From the NCBI GenBank assembly GCA_030737835.1, contig CM060856.1:13743116-13807115 (forward strand): a stretch of DNA of 64,000 bases, in the 5' to 3' direction. A model generated the notes under the pieces. The model did no database searches, was not told the DNA's origin, and saw only the letters and a list, made by a program, of their open reading frames with translations. Below are positions 59,640-64,000 of this stretch, one piece after another (position 1 is the stretch's first letter; every line of letters begins with the position of its first letter). The stretch is from Acorus gramineus (taxonomy: Eukaryota; Streptophyta; Magnoliopsida; Acorales; Acoraceae). Position numbers and translations under genes: made by a program.

Positions 59640-60190
59640 ATTTTCAGTAGAGACAAATTATTTTGAGATTTATATTTATTTCAAAAATAAATAATTTTAT
59701 CAGTGGAATAAGTTATTTTTTGTTTGATCGTATTTTTTATTATTATCATTAAAAAACATGATAATAAAAAGAATATTATCTCAATAACGTATAAAAAATT
59801 AATTTGATATGTGAGTCTCATTGATGTATGAGAGAGGATGACATGTGATTTTATGCGATGACATATAATTTGACAGATGTGTTCCCTTATACCAATGAAA
59901 GGATAATACAATTCCAAGGGAAACCTAGAATACAAATACCAACTTATTCTTTTCTAATTCTGCATAGCTATACCCACTTATTCTCTCTATCTAAACATTT
60001 TTTTTTGTTTATTCTCTTCTATTCCCTGCTATTCCATCCTTTATTCCCCCATCCAGACGGGGGATTTAGGTTTGTATTTCAAGTGTATGGGTACAGTTTC
60101 TCCACATAATTGAGTTACTATAAAGTTTGTAAGAAATGTGCTGTATGAAGAGGGGAAAAAATGACACACTAGTAAAAAATGTGAAATATT
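59640..60190. other. Intergenic, extra relative to unit 1
   Basis: AT-rich DNA; the right end (60075-60190) aligns with 47777-47910 of unit 1. CCCATCCAGACGGGGGATTT near 60048 may be the end of a small element; the other end was not found. Confidence 0.35.
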
Positions 60191-60194
60191 CTAA

Positions 60195-60910
60195 GGCCCG
60201 CCCCCCCCCCCCCCCCGTTTGTCTTTTTGTTGTTTGGGTGTAGAAAATACCAAAGGATAAATTATATCAGAATAAATTGGTATAAAGTGGTATATAGATT
60301 CCAACCAAACCCTAGAATTAAAATTATACCAGGTTATTCCAACCAAGGAATATGTGGGTCCACTGTCAAATCAACTGTCATCACCTCTTATAAATCATCT
60401 GTCAAATCAACTATCATTATTTTTGCACCTTTTATAAAGTTTTATCCACACTTTATTCACATTTTACCCAAACAATAAAAAAATTATTATTACGTTTCCT
60501 AACGAGAATAATTCAAAACAAAACCAAACACAAAATTATTTTATTCTTATTTATACCCATTTATGTTGAAATAATTGTATACCAAAAATAAATCTCATTC
60601 TGTATCCAAACGAAGCTCAGGGTGTGTTTGTATCAAATGAAAAGTGATGAAAAAATGAAAATTTTCTATTTGACCATCCAAAAATCTAGTATTTGTGTCA
60701 AATAATAGAAAAACAATTTTCATTACTTTCCCTCTCTTATTTTGTTTTATTAGAGAAAGTGAAAAAAAATTTCATGTTCCTCATAACACACATGCACAAA
60801 CATCATGAAGGTTAGTCAAATGAAAAATATTTTATTTTTCACCACTTTCTCTTTCATTCAAATTCCTTTATTTTCTTTCATTTTTCCTTTTAATTTGTGC
60901 ACAACCACAT
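60195..60910. mobile_element. Composite insertion, probably two MITEs
   Basis: Unit 1 reads straight from AAATTCTAAG to TGAAACAAATTAACAC (47900-47930); unit 2 has ~700 bp between. The insert begins with a 16-C tract (60201-60216), contains a TTGTTTGGGTGTAGAAAATA ... CTGTATCCAAACGAAGCTCA block (about 60228-60620) and then a GGTGTGTTTGTATCAAATGA ... TTTGTGCACAACCACA block. Ends are only approximate. Confidence 0.45.
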
Positions 60911-61072
60911 AAGTGAAACAAATTAACACTATCAACCCGAGCTTAGTTATGCTTCACAAAGGAAAAAAAGCAATATAAGAGCAAATAAATATCGGAGATG
61001 ACGACAGTGATCTCTCTCTTTCAATACGATGCCCACTAAGACACTATCGAACCTCCACTTCTCTAATATTAA

Positions 61073-62963
61073 GAGCATCTTCAATGGAGATCTCTAAAAT
61101 GGAGTCTCAAAATATATTAAAAATATAAAAAAGTAAGTTTAGAGTCTAACTACTCATTCATCAACTCCAACCACAATCTCTATTTTCATCTCTATTTTAT
61201 TTTTTATATTTTTTTTATAGAACTTTAATTTATAATATCTCTCTTATTTTTTTGATGTAGTAGACATAATTGATGCTTATTTGCGAAATTTAAAATCGGT
61301 AGAAGTTAATATTATTAGTTCCGGACCAAGTGACCAGTAAGCTTATCAGTTATTTCAAACTGATTTCTATACCCAAAAAACCTGTATTCGTATCTGGATG
61401 AAATATATGTATCCAAAAAACCTGTATTCGTATCTTATAAAAATATATGTATTCGAAAAACCTATATTCATATCTAATTTATATTTATATTCCATACCCC
61501 ACTCATTTTCCCTCCAAAACACAATCACTTTCCCTCCAAAATATACTTTCTCAATCAATTTCCCTCCTATTCTATCCTATAAAAAGTCTACAGATCCCCA
61601 TTGAAAATCAGACAACTTTCTTTACATACATAAACTTTGAAGTTGTATAGAATAATGATTTCAAATGAAGGCTCATTGTACTTATCATCTTTAGAATCTG
61701 ATGATAAAGGTATTTCTCTACCGCCTTGTTTTGATTTTGCAGGAGAAATGACAGCATGGGACGAGGAAGAGGTGGTGTTACTTCATTTATATGCTTCCAA
61801 CAATGCTATCATTTCTCACATTCTCGTAGAGGAGGATCAACCAAAACGTAAAGGCTCACTTCATGGACATGCAGTTATAAATCGTGGACGTCAAGAAGGT
61901 CATGCTCGATTGTAGAATGATTATTTTTCTGACAACTCAACCTATGGTGAAAATCTATTTCGTAGGCGATTTCAAATCCGTCGAAGTTTATCCGTCCGTA
62001 TTGTAAAGGCGATGAAAGATCATGATAATTTTTTCATACAGAAGAAGGATGGTATAGGTAAACTCGGCCTGTCTACTTTACAAAAAGTAATTGCCGTATT
62101 TCAAATGTTGGCTTATGGAGCATTAGAAGCTTCTACTGATGAATACATAAGAATCGGTGAGTCTACTGCAATTTTATGTATGAAGAAATTTTGTCGTGCA
62201 ATTGTAGAGGTATTCGGAGAGGAATACCTAAGATCACCCAATACAAATGATGTTACAAGACTGTTAGATGTTGGTGAAGAACGGGGATTTCCAAGAATGC
62301 TAGGGAGTCTTGACTATATGCATTGGGCTTGGAAAAATTGTTCACGGGCTGGGCGGGACAACACTCAGGACATCATGGATCCCCATCTATTATCCTCGAG
62401 GCAGTTGCATCTTATGACGTTTGGATTTGGCATGCGTACTTTGGTTTACCAGGCTCCAACAATGATATTAATCCGTTTGAAGGAGTATTAAGAGATTATT
62501 AATATAGCGGTACATCTATTTTAAGATGGATCTAGATCATGTCTTATTATGTGTTGTTGTGCTTTATTTAATATTTCATATATTTTCTTTTGTTGTACTA
62601 TTAGAATAAACTCATTTTAGAACATAAGTGTAAATAATAATTAATATAATATTAATGTAAAAAATAAAAAAATATTATTAAATATATAACATTTTTAAAC
62701 ATATGTTAAACATATTCAATATTAGACTCATTTGAATTATATAGATGCCATCTATCCAATGATATCAATTTTATGAAAATTAAACTTATATTATAAAAGT
62801 TAACAAACATTATTTAAAAAAAAAAAGTAACAAACCTCCATATTTAGAGGCTCAGAGTCTCATTTAATTAGTGGCGGCCTCTAAAATAGAGGCCGTTTTT
62901 GTCGCTCCGTTGGAGCGAAAATGAGCTCCAAAATGAAGATATGCCGAACCGTTGGAGTTGCTC
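61073..62963 (+). mobile_element. PIF/Harbinger transposon, unit 2 only
   Basis: 1.9 kb with ends GAGCATCTTCAATGG (left) and GAGCAACTCCAACGG (right, reversed; 12 of 15 alike) and TAA on both sides (61070-61072, 62964-62966). It contains a HARBI1-type transposase frame. Unit 1 lacks it (48050-48085), so it inserted after the duplication. AT-rich arms lie on both sides of the coding part. Confidence 0.88.
61655..62491 (+). pseudogene. Harbinger (HARBI1-like, DDE_Tnp_4) transposase, decayed
   Basis: The frame carries NLFRRRFQIRRSL, KLGLSTLQKVIAVFQMLAYG, DEYIRIGESTA and VGEERGFPRMLGSLDYMHWA, the hallmark string of plant PIF/Harbinger transposases including the first catalytic Asp (GSLD). A TAG at 61913-61915 replaces a sense codon after HARL. 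After WKNC (about 62343) the reading shifts; the next part of the protein (EAVASYDVWIWHAYFGLPGS, with the second Asp of the DDE triad) is in another frame, and the C-terminal third is missing. No Myb-like ORF1 partner is seen. Not functional, but the parts are well preserved, so decay is recent. Confidence 0.88.
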
Positions 62964-62966
62964 TAA

Positions 62967-63213
62967 AGCGTATATTCTCCAATCTGCATATCTTCCATCG
63001 AAACTATCAACCACATAGCTCTCATTCCATTTGTTTTAATTTGTTGTTCATCCTTATTAGGAGTAATTTATATTTTACATGGATTGTATCAAATTCTGCA
63101 ATAACTAAGGAAGGCCTTTAACTGTCTTTTAGTCATGCCTACGCTTATAAAATGCACACTAAGTAACCATTCCTTATCAGTATAAGAAAGAACAAAAAAA
63201 AACTAAAACTTCC
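62967..63213 (+). promoter_or_regulatory. Upstream region and TATA box of GDSL gene H
   Basis: Collinear with 48070-48307. TATAAAATGCACACTAAGTA (about 63145) gives a TATA box ~70 bp before the ATG. Confidence 0.65.
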
Positions 63214-63693
63214 ATGGATTGCAAGACCATTCCATTGTTCTTCCTCACACTATTAGTAGTGTTGGCTTCTGGAGCGGCGGTGGAAGCGACTGTGCCGGCG
63301 ATTTTCATCTTCGGAGATTCAACAGCCGACGTAGGCAACAACGATTACTTGCCCACCATGGCAAAGGCGAACTTTCCTTACTATGGCATTGATTTCCCTA
63401 ACGGGACCGCCACCGGAAGGTTCAGTAATGGCTTCAACAGTGCTGATGAGATAGGTAAACGCAGTTTCTCTGTCATTTTATGTGTGTGTAATTGTGTATA
63501 TATTCATCATATTGTGTGAAGACTTGAATCAATTGCATGTTTTGATTAATTATCAGCTAGGAAGTTTGGTTTCAAGATGAGTCCACCGCCGTTTCTGGCG
63601 CTTACGCTCGAAGGATTGCGTGCACAAATGTCGACAGGGATAAACTTTGCTTCAGGCGCAGCTGGAATATTTGATCATACCGGATCATCCTTT
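63214..63693 (+). CDS. GDSL esterase/lipase H, first two exons (cut by window end)
   Basis: Exon 1 63214-63454 and exon 2 63557-63693 are open and end at normal GT donors in phases 1 and 0, as in the other array genes. Signal peptide [20 protein letters not shown]; block [19 protein letters not shown] with the catalytic Ser; exon 2 gives [20 protein letters not shown] and block [20 protein letters not shown]. Exon 2 is longer (137 bp) than in A/B (125) or D/F (119), so H is a third subtype. Blocks III and V lie beyond the window. E is a copy of this 5' half. Nothing in the visible part suggests it is broken. Confidence 0.85.
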
Positions 63694-64000
63694 GTGAGTT
63701 CACTAATCCTAACTTGAATCTATCACTAATGGAATTAATATGTTGACGCAACGATGCTGATCATATGGTTTAATCTTAGCATCCGCAGAATAATATGATG
63801 ATGAAATTAAATCTTATATAATTATCAAATAAGAAAGTCTCAAGAGACTACAAAAATATTGATCCAAAAGATCAAACTATCATTGTAAAAACTCAAGTTA
63901 AGAGTATTGCTCTTGAATGGTAGGAGCATGGATTTATTTTCTCAGTTGAAAAAATATATCATATCATACAAGTTTTTAGAAATAAACTATTTTATGTTTG

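Larger units (their letters stand above)
50020..64000. repeat. Tandem segmental duplication, unit 2 (runs off the window)
   Basis: Direct repeat of 34666-50019. It contains the C-type 3' end, gene F and the 5' end of H. By alignment with unit 1 the right breakpoint should lie roughly 100-250 bp past the window end. Confidence 0.9.

Noticed and set aside
60201-60216. Run of 16 C as a functional element
   Set aside because: Probably a homopolymer at the edge of an insertion and liable to assembly error; no supporting context.
34666-64000. Two independently inserted gene clusters instead of a duplication
   Set aside because: Intergenic DNA, introns and even old MITEs (37811 and 52235) are collinear between the units, which only a segmental duplication explains.

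Overview
The window is nuclear DNA of a flowering plant. It holds intron-containing plant gene families (a SKU5-similar cupredoxin, a CCT chaperonin subunit, a PLS/E-class pentatricopeptide repeat protein and a run of GDSL esterase/lipases) in AT-rich intergenic DNA packed with plant-type hAT, Mutator-like and PIF/Harbinger elements. Several exons are GC-rich (above all the PPR gene), as in many monocots and magnoliids, but I cannot name the lineage.

Layout. 1-3.1 kb: a possible first exon on the minus strand, an RNase H-like relic and a MITE with a second MITE nested in it. 3.2-9.2 kb: a complete eight-exon SKS gene (540 aa). 11.1-16.4 kb: an eleven-exon CCT2 (chaperonin subunit beta) locus that would encode a normal 527-aa protein except for three disabling changes. 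16.8-18.7 kb: an intact intronless PPR gene in tail-to-tail orientation with CCT2. 18.8-21.2 kb: small mobile elements.

From 21.3 kb to the end is a same-strand array of five-exon GDSL esterase/lipase genes. In order: A (intact, 354 aa), B (intact, 352 aa), C (decayed), D (intact, 355 aa), E (chimeric pseudogene), F (intact, 355 aa) and H (first two exons only, cut by the window end). Exon phases match across the family (exon 1 ends in phase 1, exon 2 in phase 0, exon 3 is exactly 234 bp in A, B, D and F).

The main observation is that about 15.4 kb (34666-50019) is repeated in direct tandem from 50020 to beyond the window end. The unit starts inside exon 4 of C and ends in the second intron of an H-type gene, so the duplication made D and F a gene pair and created E, whose 5' half is H-type and 3' half C-type. 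Each unit then collected its own insertions, and the other unit serves as an empty-site control: a hAT MITE, a 3.5-kb Mutator-like element with two arrays of ~92-bp repeats, an 885-bp MITE and a solo LTR in unit 1; a 1.3-kb Mutator-like element, a 650-bp MITE and a Harbinger transposon with decayed transposase in unit 2. This gives a relative chronology of gene duplication, gene fusion, gene death and transposon arrival from one stretch of DNA. I found no tRNA, rRNA or CRISPR array.
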